Below are positions 33,107 to 43,034 of a DNA stretch of 64,000 nt, piece by piece (within the stretch, counting starts at the first letter, position 1; each line of letters opens with the position of its first letter). The notes under the pieces are model-generated. The model was not told the DNA's origin. It was given only the letters and a program-made list of their open reading frames with translations, and did not search any database. Origin of the DNA: Pezicula radicicola (Eukaryota; Ascomycota; Leotiomycetes; Helotiales; Dermateaceae); contig PDUO01000052.1 of NCBI GenBank assembly GCA_003008705.1, positions 254,130-318,129 on the forward strand. The letters are read 5' to 3'. The position numbers were made by a program, and so were the translations under genes.

Positions 33107-34978
33107 CTAAACATGCATACCCAGATACCAGGAGCACTCACCTTTGTCGGTGATTTGAAAGGTTTCACTGAGCTGGGCCTTGAATTTGAGGATCGCCTGC
33201 AAGTTGCTGCCAAAGACGGTCATATCGTGAACATGTAGCTGAAGAGTGAGTCCGGTGTTATCATTAATAAAGACGCATAGGTCGTATGCGGATATACGCC
33301 ATCCCCAGCCCTGCATAGTGTCTTTGAACTTTTGGTACCATTCTCGAGGGGATTGTTTTAGGCCGTAGATTGCTCGGAGCACTAAGAAACACATGCCGCG
33401 TGGTAGGTCGATGCCTTTAGGGGCCCGCATATGGACGGGTTTTGGGAGGCTGCTGTTAAGGAAAGCTGTCTTAACGTCTGCTTGGTGTATCAGCCAGCTG
33501 TAAATGGCTGCTATAGCAAATAGAATCCGGTAGGATGCAGGCTTAACTACTGCTGCAAAGGTCCCTTCATAATCGATACCCTCTTCTTGTTGAAAACCTC
33601 GAGCGACGAGGCGAGCTTTGTGCCTAGATACTCGGCCATCAGGGCCGTATTTCCGCTTAAATACAAGCTTCGATGTGATCGGCTTGACCTCCTTAGGGGT
33701 TGGTACAATATCCCAGGTATGTTTCTCTTCTAGGCTGGTTTTCTCTTCTCTGACAGCTTGCCGCCAGAGCTCTGCTTCGTCTGACTTCATGGCTTCGGCG
33801 AAAGTTTTAGGATCTGGGAGTCGTTGGTCGCTGCCGATTGTCATCGCCACTTTTGGTATTCCATTATCTTTATAGGCCGGATCGGGCTCTTGAGGTGACT
33901 GATTAGTCTTTCTACGCTTCTTGTTCGACTCGTCCGTAGCACTTTCAGTGGTAAATCTTCCTCTTGCCCGTGCTATAGCGATAATGTCTGCATGTTCGTC
34001 TTTGAGGACGACAAGTCCTTCGTCGTCTAAAGTATAGGGCTCAACCATGCAGCGCTCTAGAAGTCCTCCTCTTCGTCGCCAGTTATAGGCAAAAACATGA
34101 TAATTTGGATTGCGATGGTCCTTAACGCACCGGTAACAGGGCTGACTTCCTGAGCAGCTGCGACATTTAACTATGCATCTCAAGCATTCGTTGTCACTTA
34201 ACTCTTTATTGTTAAGTAGATCAAACTTATAGTTAGCTAGTATAGGAGCCCTGTCGACTTTATAGGATCGAGTAAGTAGTCCTTCTTGGTCGATATAAAA
34301 ACAGTTTGTTTTAAGTTTAACGCAAGTGCTGCAAGGGCGTTCCTTGTTACAGAATCTTGTTTCGCGTTCGCAATGTGTGCATTTTGCCAGGGTCTTCTTC
34401 TCTTTTGCTTCCGTCACATTCATACAAGATGTTGCTGTAATCACCGTGGTGCAGTTGTTGCAGGGGTACTTCCCGTTGCAGGCGCGCTGTTGTTTTGCAC
34501 ACCGATAGCATTTCTGGTCATATGGAACAGCGTGTTCTCCTCCAGCACGAGTGTTCTCTTTGTCCGGAGCAACAGCGTCGGTGAGATCAAAATGACAGCG
34601 AAGTGCAGCCTGGCCTACATGGCGGCTCTTGCAGCGATTGTAAGGTGTCCCTCCAGGGCCATTGCGGATGCAGGCGCGGCCTTTCTCATAGCAAAGTCGA
34701 CAGGGAGGGTTCTGTTCAGTACGTTGGGTGGCTTGTATTGGGCGGCGTCGATCACGATCCTTGGGGTGGATAAGTGACTGGGACTCCTTGGTTTGGTCGA
34801 TACAGTGAGCAGTATTCCGTTGGCAGTGTATGCATGGTGTACCAACGGTATTGTGGTCGCATAGTTTCCTTTGAATGAAGCAGGAGTTACATCTGGAGTT
34901 GTCTGGCAGGTATCTAGAATAGTCTTTTCTCATTCCTGGAATCGTTGGCTGAACCCATTCGTCCAGTGCCTGTTCCAT
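33107..34978 (-). CDS. Copia Zn2Cys6-type cluster array plus reverse transcriptase
   Basis: The first ~330 residues hold five successive Cys clusters with the spacing of fungal Zn2Cys6 fingers: CNSCFIQRKLC...CIHCQRNTAHC; CRLCYEKGRAC with one Cys changed to Tyr; CYRCAKQQRACNGKYPCNNC...; CTHCERETRFCNKERPCSTC...; CLRCIVKCRSCSGSQPCYRC lacking the last Cys. The RT follows: LVFKRKYGPDGRVSRHKARL, VKTAFLNSSLP, IYGLKQSPREWYQKF. The catalytic box reads LHVHDM where copia RTs have YVDD, so one catalytic Asp is lost. The frame runs into the integrase frame across a single TGA. Zinc binding and nucleic-acid contact by the array are inference. Confidence 0.85.
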   Translation of the reverse strand: MEQALDEWVQPTIPGMRKDYSRYLPDNSRCNSCFIQRKLCDHNTVGTPCIHCQRNTAHCIDQTKESQSLIHPKDRDRRRPIQATQRTEQNPPCRLCYEKGRACIRNGPGGTPYNRCKSRHVGQAALRCHFDLTDAVAPDKENTRAGGEHAVPYDQKCYRCAKQQRACNGKYPCNNCTTVITATSCMNVTEAKEKKTLAKCTHCERETRFCNKERPCSTCVKLKTNCFYIDQEGLLTRSYKVDRAPILANYKFDLLNNKELSDNECLRCIVKCRSCSGSQPCYRCVKDHRNPNYHVFAYNWRRRGGLLERCMVEPYTLDDEGLVVLKDEHADIIAIARARGRFTTESATDESNKKRRKTNQSPQEPDPAYKDNGIPKVAMTIGSDQRLPDPKTFAEAMKSDEAELWRQAVREEKTSLEEKHTWDIVPTPKEVKPITSKLVFKRKYGPDGRVSRHKARLVARGFQQEEGIDYEGTFAAVVKPASYRILFAIAAIYSWLIHQADVKTAFLNSSLPKPVHMRAPKGIDLPRGMCFLVLRAIYGLKQSPREWYQKFKDTMQGWGWRISAYDLCVFINDNTGLTLQLHVHDMTVFGSNLQAILKFKAQLSETFQITDKGECSWYLGMHV

Positions 34979-35143
34979 TTCTGACAGTTCCGAGGAATCG
35001 GCGTCGTCACCGCTTGATTGCCCTTCTTGGGGTCGTTCCTTTCGTTTAGTGGTAGCACTAATGAAGTATTTGGAAGTGACCTCGAGGTTTGAGTTGGTGG
35101 ATGAATTGCTGACACTTGCGTCGTCATTGTCTGAGTAGTTTTC

Positions 35144-36469
35144 TCAATGTACGGTTGAAAGAGGCAATTCCGAACTCTGTGGTGGGGGCGACGGATTCTG
35201 TGCTCCTACGTTGTCTTCTGGTTCAGAGGCATCTTCGGAGATTCCTTCATAGTCATCGTCGGAGTGTATCTGGCCGTCTGGCTCTAAGGTTGTTATATCG
35301 AAGTCTGAGCTTATATCTCGAAGAGAGAGGCCGTCTTGAGGATCATCAAGGCCCTGACCATTATCGATTTCGCTGGCGCCTATTCTCCGTACGATGTGTT
35401 TTTCGGGATCGTAAATGCGGTAAATTGATTCGCTTTCGCAACCGACAAAGTATCCAAGCCATCCACGAGGATGATGTAACTTGGTCTTATTCTCGGCCAT
35501 TCGCTTTTCCACAGGGAAAGCTGAGTAGGCGCGACTGCCCCATATCCGTTCGCGTTCCAGGGATGGTTGTAGTCTGTACAGGGCTTCCCATGGTGTTTTC
35601 CTGTCCTTTTTTAGGAGGGCTCGGGCCGTGGCGCAGTTCTTGTTCCAGACTGCGTGTGTGAAAGCTTCTGGCCAGAGATTCGCAGGTATGCTGGAGCCTC
35701 GGAGTAGTTCATTGCTCTTCTCGCTGATAATCTTGCTTATCTGGCCGGAGATCGTGGTATCTTGTATCATAGAGGCTGCCTTTTCTCTAACCGTTCTCAT
35801 ATTACGCTCTGCTACTCCGTTCATATGATGGGCATAGGGTACAGTGGCTTCGAGGCTAACGTTGTGCTTCTTGCACCAGGTACCAACCGGGCCTTGAGCA
35901 AATTCATTATCGCAGCGATATTTACGGATTGTCATCTTGTGTTCTTTCTCGATACGCTTATGGAGCTGGGGGAAGGCTTTCAAGAGCTCGCTCTTAGCTT
36001 TCAGTCCCTCGCACCACGTGAAACGGGTGTAGTCGTCTGTCATAAGGAGGAAAAGTTTAGTGGCGTCGTAACCCTCGATAGGGTATAGGCCCCAAACATC
36101 AACATGAATAAGGTCGCCGAGTTCTTTAGACTTGCACTTCGCTGGATCACGCGGGATCCTGACGAGTGCTCGCGTTGTAGCGCAGACAGGGCAGATAGCT
36201 TTCAGTTTATCCTTGATTTGCTGTTCAGTGACATTCATACCCGTGCTGACCTTCTTAAGGTTCAGCATGCCTTGAAAACTGAGATGGCCAAGACGACGAT
36301 GCATGCGCCAGACTGGGTCGTTAAAATCAATAGCTGCTGCGACAACTTCTCTAGACTCAAAGGGGTTGTCTAGTATCTCCGCAACCAACCACGCGCCTTG
36401 CTGTCTATACCACCAGTACCAAAAGCCGAATCTCTCCCAGTATTCCCAAGCATTACTCAAGGCCAACAA
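35144..36469 (-). CDS. Copia pre-integrase and integrase domains
   Basis: About 441 codons. The HHCC-type motif is MHRRLGHLS ... CPVC. The integrase core has its first aspartate in LIHVDVWGLYP, the second in KYRCDNEFAQG, and the glutamate in HHMNGVAERNMR. Then come WPEAFTHAVW and GWLGYFVGCESESIYRIY, typical of copia proteins. The first codon is not ATG, so the frame continues from missing upstream sequence. It ends at TGA with acidic spacer sequence before the next domain. Confidence 0.85.
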   Translation of the reverse strand: MLALSNAWEYWERFGFWYWWYRQQGAWLVAEILDNPFESREVVAAAIDFNDPVWRMHRRLGHLSFQGMLNLKKVSTGMNVTEQQIKDKLKAICPVCATTRALVRIPRDPAKCKSKELGDLIHVDVWGLYPIEGYDATKLFLLMTDDYTRFTWCEGLKAKSELLKAFPQLHKRIEKEHKMTIRKYRCDNEFAQGPVGTWCKKHNVSLEATVPYAHHMNGVAERNMRTVREKAASMIQDTTISGQISKIISEKSNELLRGSSIPANLWPEAFTHAVWNKNCATARALLKKDRKTPWEALYRLQPSLERERIWGSRAYSAFPVEKRMAENKTKLHHPRGWLGYFVGCESESIYRIYDPEKHIVRRIGASEIDNGQGLDDPQDGLSLRDISSDFDITTLEPDGQIHSDDDYEGISEDASEPEDNVGAQNPSPPPQSSELPLSTVH

Positions 36470-36479
36470 GAAGAGATAG

Positions 36480-36680
36480 GCCTAGCCGGAATTTCTCCCT
36501 TCGTTAAGATATTAGTTGGATTGAGATCACAATAAATAAGTTCTAGACTATATAGATACCGAATACCCTCTATCACAAAAAAGAGCCTACATTGAACAGG
36601 CGAGAGGCTTAGGCGACCCTTTGGGATAAGGTCTTCTACTACGTACTAGAGAGCCTAGCCTGTATTAGGACTAATATATT
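36480..36680 (-). pseudogene. Protein-kinase-like fragment
   Basis: On the minus strand a frame reads VVEDLIPKGRLSL, then VIEGIRYLYSLELIYCDLNP and TNIL, which matches the catalytic loop of fungal protein kinases (normally HxDLxPxNIL; here Tyr-Cys-Asp). Upstream the sequence dissolves into AT-rich debris with stops, and downstream it meets the copia element. Only subdomains around the catalytic loop survive. Confidence 0.5.
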
Positions 36681-37609
36681 TAAGAAATATATATACGGTT
36701 GGAAGCTGTTAGCTTATTGGATGTACAGTATAGTACGAAACTTTGTTTATCCTTTGTCATCTAGATTACTCTTTATAGTATAGTATAAACTATTTAATAG
36801 CCTACTATATTAATCCCGGAAGCGAATTTTATAATATTAGCTAAGGCTGCGAGTAATTCCTCTAGAGGTATAGGTCCTGGTAATCTCCCTACTATAAGTA
36901 TAATAAACTACTCGAAGGGGATAATAAAAACTATATAGCTAAAGAGATAACTACTATTGTTGACCTTCCCCTGTCGAATCTCTTTAGTAAGTACATTATA
37001 TATTTCGCCGTATATATGAACCAAATTGACTATTTCTATAGCGCTAGATAGCTTAGTATTTAGCTGAGCTAGGTAGTCGGTCTGGACGGCGACATTATTA
37101 GCTTCTAGTATCTACTTTAACTTAAGAATGTAATATCTCAGTCTTCCGCCAATTCCGTACTCTGTAATAGCTATGAAGGATTACTGAGGGAGCCGATAGC
37201 CTTCCGTAACTTTGAAGCGTACTCGTTGTCGATTCGGAATGTGATTGGAGTATCTAAGGCGGGTACATTTACTAACTGTGCAAAGGCCGGGTCTTCGGTT
37301 TTCAAAAGGTCAACTTTTTTGGAATATCGAACGAAGTACGTTTTTACCTATTGCTACAATGGAAGCCGGATGGATGGATAGTTGGTGTTGCGGGAGGAAG
37401 GCGCTAGCTAGTATTCATTCCCTAGTAAGCTAGCTACTACGAAAAAGATGTATTATTAAAGGCCTTGTCTAAGATAGAATAGAGATAAATCCAATTATTC
37501 TAAAGGGAGTATAAATAGAATAAAGGATGAAAATAAATCATATCTATAATTTATTTATCCGTTGTTGGGTTTACCCGAGTATCGCTAGATCCTCTCTCTG
37601 ATTGGGCCA
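36681..37609. other. AT-rich debris, no gene
   Basis: Mostly RIP-like sequence with a few less mutated patches. It may include the rest of the kinase-like fragment's gene and the missing 5' part of the copia element, but neither can be traced. Confidence 0.45.
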
Positions 37610-37725
37610 CGCTGACCTTCGCCATTGACCTTCGCCATTGGACCTTCGCCATTGGACCTTCGCCATTGATCTTCGCCATTTGATCTTTCGGCGCGAAGGT
37701 CGGCGCGAAGGTCGGCAATGTAAGG
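37610..37725 (+). repeat. 17-base tandem repeats followed by inverted units
   Basis: GACCTTCGCCATTG units repeat five times with small changes (37613-37685), then the complementary form GGCGCGAAGGTC occurs twice. The two parts could pair into a hairpin. It may be the end of an unrecognised element. Confidence 0.7.
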
Positions 37726-40574
37726 CCTTAGGCATCAACTGTGGCTGGAGCTACTGGTACTAGTACCTGGGGTCGGCCAACCCTACAATTACTGGCTATG
37801 TACCCTATAATTACAGGCATCCAATCTTATAAATTATTGTACAAATGTACTATAGATTTAACCCTACTCTTTATAATTCAATCGACCCCCGGTATTAGGT
37901 CACGTAAATTTATTTGGGCGAGGACCGCAAAGGTATCTTTACGATGTAGAACGATGTAACCTCTTAATAAGGATTAGATTAGTGGGTGTATACATCCTAA
38001 ACTTCTAATACACCTGTTCTTTTATTTGACCATCTTTACATCTTCTATGACGACCTATACTTGGGCTACAGCCACAGAAGCCATAGGGGTAAAAATGAAT
38101 AGAATTCTAGACTAGAGAGGGAAGTGAAGCTTGATATATATCAGAGTGATGGCTACATGTGCTTTCTATCCTCTACATCATGCATAGAATTATCGCATAT
38201 AAACTTTTCCCGTGGATTAGGATATAACGAGGCTGCCCTATACAACGTGGCACCAAAATTATTGTCAAGATTGATTACTAGTCTAAAACACCTTCATCTT
38301 CCTCTCTGTTAGCTTGCACCTCCCCCCATACTGGCTATCAACCCCTAATCCAACAAAACTCTACACTTCGCTTTCCGAATTATAGAAAGAGGACTTTGGA
38401 TTCTTTCGCGAGTTTGTGCTATATAGCCTCGAAACTCATTTGCGCTGCCGCTTAATCCTAGGGGCAGACAACCTAACACCGACGGGTTCCTCAGCTGTTA
38501 GAGAGGTTTCACAGAATAATATTGATAGTGAGGAGGAAACCATCCCGAATGATAATAGTAGCGCTGAGCTCTACTTTGTAACCAGAACATCCCCCCCCCC
38601 CCTCCTTTTAATGTTAATGGTCCCACTGGTTGATCTTTTATTTAAATCAATATCTTTAACGTCATAGTAATAACAAAATGATGGTCTGTGTTCAAATTGT
38701 ATTGATGTATGATTCAAATTGTGATTTACAAGCTTATTGGTGCAGACCTCTTTCTATTTAGTATATCGATGATGAAGAATATACCTACGTGATGTAGAGG
38801 TATCGAGAATACCACGATATCGTTCATTCGGTACTTGGTATTCCCTGTGCTTTTGTGGAGGGAGAAGTCGCATTGAAAGGTTCTGAATTTATGAACACCT
38901 GGCTGCCTATGACCAGCTTAAGTCTACTTGCTGCGGTAAAGCTAAAGCCTGAAGAAATGAGGCGATCAAGAATAGGATAGACTCGCCTCCGATTATCAAT
39001 GTCTATTAGGAGGAAGAATTAACAATAGATGTAGACACGCTCTTGACTAGGTTGGGCATTGAGAAACCTCCTGATTTACGAGACATGAGGCGAAAAGAGA
39101 GGCTGGGGAAGAGGGCTAAGAATGGTGCTAGAAATATATAGAGATGGAAGAGGGTATAGTTAGGTATATTTAAGAAAGCGCTTGGTGTATAAGATGCTGT
39201 TTTCTTCCAATACACGCTGAGGAGTAAATTCCTATAAGCCAATCTCCTTATACTGATGTATCTTCTGCGGCTACAGTGGAATCGCTTTATGATTACCCGT
39301 TTCCTTGATATTTTCTTGTAGGTTGTCAACACCTGCTGTACATACACTAAGTCTCTATGGACATTTAAACCCATAAGGCCAGCGTACTATACGTCTAATA
39401 TTTGATTTACTGAGTAGGTTATACGGATTCGGTCGCTAGAAAGAATGTTTTCAGTCCAGTACTCAAGAAGGTGGCATGTAAAACCTATTCAATTACTAAG
39501 ACCGTTCGGCGGTCAAAAGTATGTTTCAGGGCCTTTTGGAGTTGTTAATCCGTCTCTGTATAAAGAGCAGCTATAGCTTTATCGCAGATAATAATCTTAA
39601 GATTTTAGAGAAGTAGCCGGGCGAGAGTCATTCGTCTCGTCTCTTCCCTATCTAAGCTATATACGTTCTGGTCCGCCAGAAATTTTAGTAACAGGATATA
39701 CAATGAACCAGGCTGCCATCTTATTCCATGTCCTGAATCCTTGCTCAATAACTTCACATCAAGTCCTCTCTCCCTTACAATACTCTACGCCCAAGCATAT
39801 CATGGCGACCCCCCCGATTTTGACTTGCAATGTCCGCAAGCAAATTTGTAAGCAAGCAGGCTTGCATAGAGGAACGCCTGTGGCTGCGACGTTTGTAGCT
39901 GCGTGTCCCTTGCCGATATACTCCGAGATGGCCAACACAGACTTCATGCCAGAGCTGAGCAGCAAAGCGCAAGGCCTCCTGCTGAGCGCCGCTGCGCAAC
40001 GACACTCCTCTTGCAAATAACGGCCTCCTCTCTCTCTCTCAATCTCCAGCCTGCCTCAGAAGATGGCGCGCGCAGTTGACCGCCTTTTCTACGGCGGCCA
40101 GTGTGGGGACCCCGCAGATTGAGTAACGACCATTCATATCACAAACCCTCCCGCATCGCGAGTTAGATATGTTGGTGGGCTGATTCAGGCAACCAAAAGG
40201 TAGGCTTTTCACCAGTCGTAAGTCGAGTTTTTGAGGCCGTGTAACTTTGGGCAGCAACATTGTTTAATGTTTGCATGTTTTGAGCCAATTCATTTGCTGC
40301 TGGAGCGCGTTTAAGTCTGCAGAGCCGGGCGTGAGAAGGCTGGCAGAGTCCTGATGTTGGAAAGGGCTCTCTCACTTCCCCCTCTTCTGCTCTAATTTTA
40401 TAAATGCTGTCACAATCGTCCTTGGTTTCTCGTCTCCATCGTCTCTAGACCAATCACTTGTAAATAATCGATTCCATCTTCTAGATAATCACAAGTTTCC
40501 TACTTGCACCATCTACTCGTATAGTTGCGGTCTGCATTTTCTCTGATCGACGCACTTAATATCTCTCTTTAATC
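37726..40574. other. Long stretch without a supported gene
   Basis: Contains several short open frames without motifs, a run of ten or more C around 38590-38602, and a degenerate plus-strand frame near 38980-39540 (IDVDTLLTRLGIEKPPDLRD; later RPFGGQKYVSGPFGVVNPSL) with in-frame TAGs where glutamine codons would fit. That frame looks like a RIP-damaged ORF of unknown family. The last 600 bases probably hold the promoter of the GTPase gene. Confidence 0.45.
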
Positions 40575-41849
40575 ATGTCAAACAATCAAACCAGGGTCGC
40601 CGAAGTAACTCGGAATTGCTTGACCTCTATCCGAAGCAGGTATGTAGATCTTAGTCGACTTGATGCCATTGCTGAATTGCCCAGGGAAGCGAACAACAGG
40701 GCTCCAGCGATATTAGTAATGGGAAGAACAGGAGCGGGGAAATCATCCACAGTTGAGAATGTCACTGGCGCCACAGGATTGTCTGGCAACAGTCTTGAGC
40801 CAGGTATAACCCCTCCTTCCCCATCTTCAGATTCCGAATTAGAGCTAACAAATTGGGGTTGGATAGTTACCACAGAATGTCAGATTGCATCTACGGATAT
40901 CGACGGTCAAGAATACTTTCTCATCGATACGCCGGGCTTCGACGATGAAGCTACCTCGCGGGAAGCTTCTGCAAAAATCGTGCGACTGATCGACGATATA
41001 CGGGCTCATATAAGCATGGTACGAGTGTGGTATGTAGTAGACAACACAGCGGCCCGCAGCCCCTCGATCGAAGGCAAGCTCATTAAGTGGCTCACCGCAT
41101 TCTGCGGAGAGGACTACTACTCGAAGATCACGTTTGTAACCACGCACTGGGAGTTTTCCGAAGCCCAGGTTCTCGCTGAATGGGAGGAAATGCTACAAAG
41201 GAGGAAGTTAGTATGGGCAAGGTTTCTCGATGGAGGTGCCGAGACATATCAACATGGAAAGATCTATAGCGATAACGAAGAAACCTCGCAGGTCCCAACA
41301 CTGTCGTGGCGGAATGACAAGCCTACTCTGTGCACAAATGCTCGGAATATGCTTTTGCGACGTTGCCAAGACGCCAACCACACCTTGCCTCGAATTATCC
41401 AGGAACTTAATGAGGGGAGGACCGCAGTTGAGACTACAGCAGCAAAAGTATTCGGGCATCCAAACTTGTCGAGCGAGACGACTGCTCCCCCAGCCGAGCC
41501 AGGCTTCTTTTGGGGACTCTGGACATGGGCACGGGAGAATATCCGCATCGAGTTCAACAATAACACCGGGTTTAGTACCCACGGCCCTGGTTTCAGTGCA
41601 ACGCATGGCTTCGAAAATTTCAGCCCACAGTTTCGCTCCCCCAGTCCACCTATGGGCTCATACACTGGAAGTCGACCATTGGACCCAGCTGGATCTATCA
41701 GCGATTACCTCACTTCTCGCGGCGAACCCAACAATCTGGCATACCGCACTGTAGACGCACGAAGCTTGGGTATAAGTGGAACTCCTGGTGAATACAATCA
41801 TAACCGAGCGTATCATATCGCTAGAATGGAGAGAGACGGCTTCCTCTAG
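40575..41849 (+). CDS. P-loop GTPase (AIG1/septin-type), intact
   Basis: A single exon of 424 codons. The G1 loop is VMGRTGAGKSST (from residue 49) and the switch/G3 motif is YFLIDTPGFDDE (aspartate about 118). A G4-like strand ITFVTTHW follows at the place of NKxD/TKxD. The C-terminal third is Pro/Ser-rich and low in structure, with GFSATHGFENFSP and repeated Gly-Pro turns. Single-domain GTPases of this kind are often neighbours of NLR genes in fungi, but their role is unclear. It is undamaged, whereas the NB-ARC and NACHT genes next to it are not. Confidence 0.85.
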   Translation: MSNNQTRVAEVTRNCLTSIRSRYVDLSRLDAIAELPREANNRAPAILVMGRTGAGKSSTVENVTGATGLSGNSLEPGITPPSPSSDSELELTNWGWIVTTECQIASTDIDGQEYFLIDTPGFDDEATSREASAKIVRLIDDIRAHISMVRVWYVVDNTAARSPSIEGKLIKWLTAFCGEDYYSKITFVTTHWEFSEAQVLAEWEEMLQRRKLVWARFLDGGAETYQHGKIYSDNEETSQVPTLSWRNDKPTLCTNARNMLLRRCQDANHTLPRIIQELNEGRTAVETTAAKVFGHPNLSSETTAPPAEPGFFWGLWTWARENIRIEFNNNTGFSTHGPGFSATHGFENFSPQFRSPSPPMGSYTGSRPLDPAGSISDYLTSRGEPNNLAYRTVDARSLGISGTPGEYNHNRAYHIARMERDGFL

Positions 41850-42079
41850 ATTGTCTCGCACGTGTCCAGCGTTCAAGGACATGGAAGAAGCGTACAAGAC
41901 ATTCGGAGCAGCGGCCGAGCACGCAGCGCTGAAAGTCCTGATTAAGTTCTGAGGTCTGGGTATTGGCTTGGCTAGGACACGGGACGAGCTTTGGCATAAT
42001 TTCTTTTGATTTTTGCATCTTGGTGTTGAGTTGGTTCGGTGGGTAGCAGCTGGCCAAATAATTAGGGGGTGGAGAGACC

Positions 42080-42930
42080 GACCGTCTAATCGACTACTTC
42101 CCACGAGGTGAGCAAGGATGCATTATCTTCACGACACGCAACAGGAAGACAGCCGTCAAGCTTGCACACCCAACGAAGACGTTGCGATACAGCTACTCTA
42201 GAATTGTTTAATTAATTCAGATCTGGTTAACGATACACTAGACACAGTAGCCCTTCTTAAAGAGCTAACCTACCTCCTACTTGCCATTGTTTAAGCAGCA
42301 GTATACATTAATAAGAATAGGATAACACTCACGGAATATTAATCTCTCCTCACAGATTAAGAAGAAGAGGTTATTAATCTCCTTAGCGAGGAATTTAAGG
42401 ATAACAGGAGATATAACAATATAAAGAAGCCAGTGGCCACAACGTGGCTTATCTCGTTTAAGCAAATCCAGCATCGTGACCCTCTCGTAGCCAACTACCT
42501 ATCGTTTATAGCCTGTATCGAACCTAAAGACATTCTGCAATCTCTTCTTCCGGCAGGAGCGTCTAGAAAAAAGAGATAGATGTAATCGGGACACTCGAAG
42601 CGTACTTGTTTATTATTAAGCGTACAACAGACCGGGCTCTTAATCTTTACCGACTAGTGTATCTCGCAACGCGCAACTAGCTCCGCAAGCAAGAGCTAAT
42701 TACTCTATAGGCCGAAAAGGCTATTGCACGGCTAGACGAAGTATTCCCAGATAATAACTACTAAAATAGAACTACGTGGAGGACGTATTTGCTACATGTA
42801 CGCTAGAGATAGGGAGACTCGGATTACTCTGTCATAGAGATTTGGTGCGTGTCTATTTAGTGATAGACGATATAATAAGTCTAAGGCACCGTTTATAGAA
42901 GTAATGGAATAGTACAAGAGAGTCCTTGGA
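42080..42930 (+). pseudogene. NB-ARC domain remnant of an NLR (NB-TPR type)
   Basis: A broken plus-strand reading gives LIDYFPRGEQGCIIFTTRNR, then LLKELTYLLLAIVQAAVYIN, LTEYLSLLTDQEEEVINLLS, NNIKKPVATTWLISFKQIQH, IEPKDILQSLLPAGASRKK and LNLYRLVYLATRNWL. This is the second half of an NB-ARC domain and its winged-helix linker as found in fungal NB-TPR proteins. Many stops and small indels interrupt it, and AT content rises towards the end. The P-loop half and the repeats are missing. Confidence 0.75.
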
Positions 42931-43034
42931 CAGGAGAATGCCGACACGCTGTTGCTTTCTCCTTTTGCGACCAAATTCGTAACATTCTATCATACCCTCT
43001 TAGATCTTTCGTGTTCCTCGGGTAGTCACTCGTG

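Larger units (their letters stand above)
32277..36469 (-). mobile_element. Ty1/copia retrotransposon, inactive, 5'-incomplete
   Basis: Order on the minus strand is pre-integrase zinc motif, integrase, cysteine-cluster array, reverse transcriptase, RNase H: the copia order (integrase before RT). Integrase and RT share one frame, broken only by TGA at 35144-35146. After RT there are a TAG (33107), a TAA near 32990 and a 1-nt frame change before RNase H. No gag, protease or 5' LTR was found; protein-kinase-like debris begins just beyond 36480. The element is much less AT-mutated than neighbouring repeats, so it may be younger or was missed by RIP as a single copy. Confidence 0.85.

Noticed and set aside
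39703..40020. Overlapping open frames on both strands around 39.7-40.0 kb
   Set aside because: Open on several frames by composition; no motif and no conserved-looking segments.
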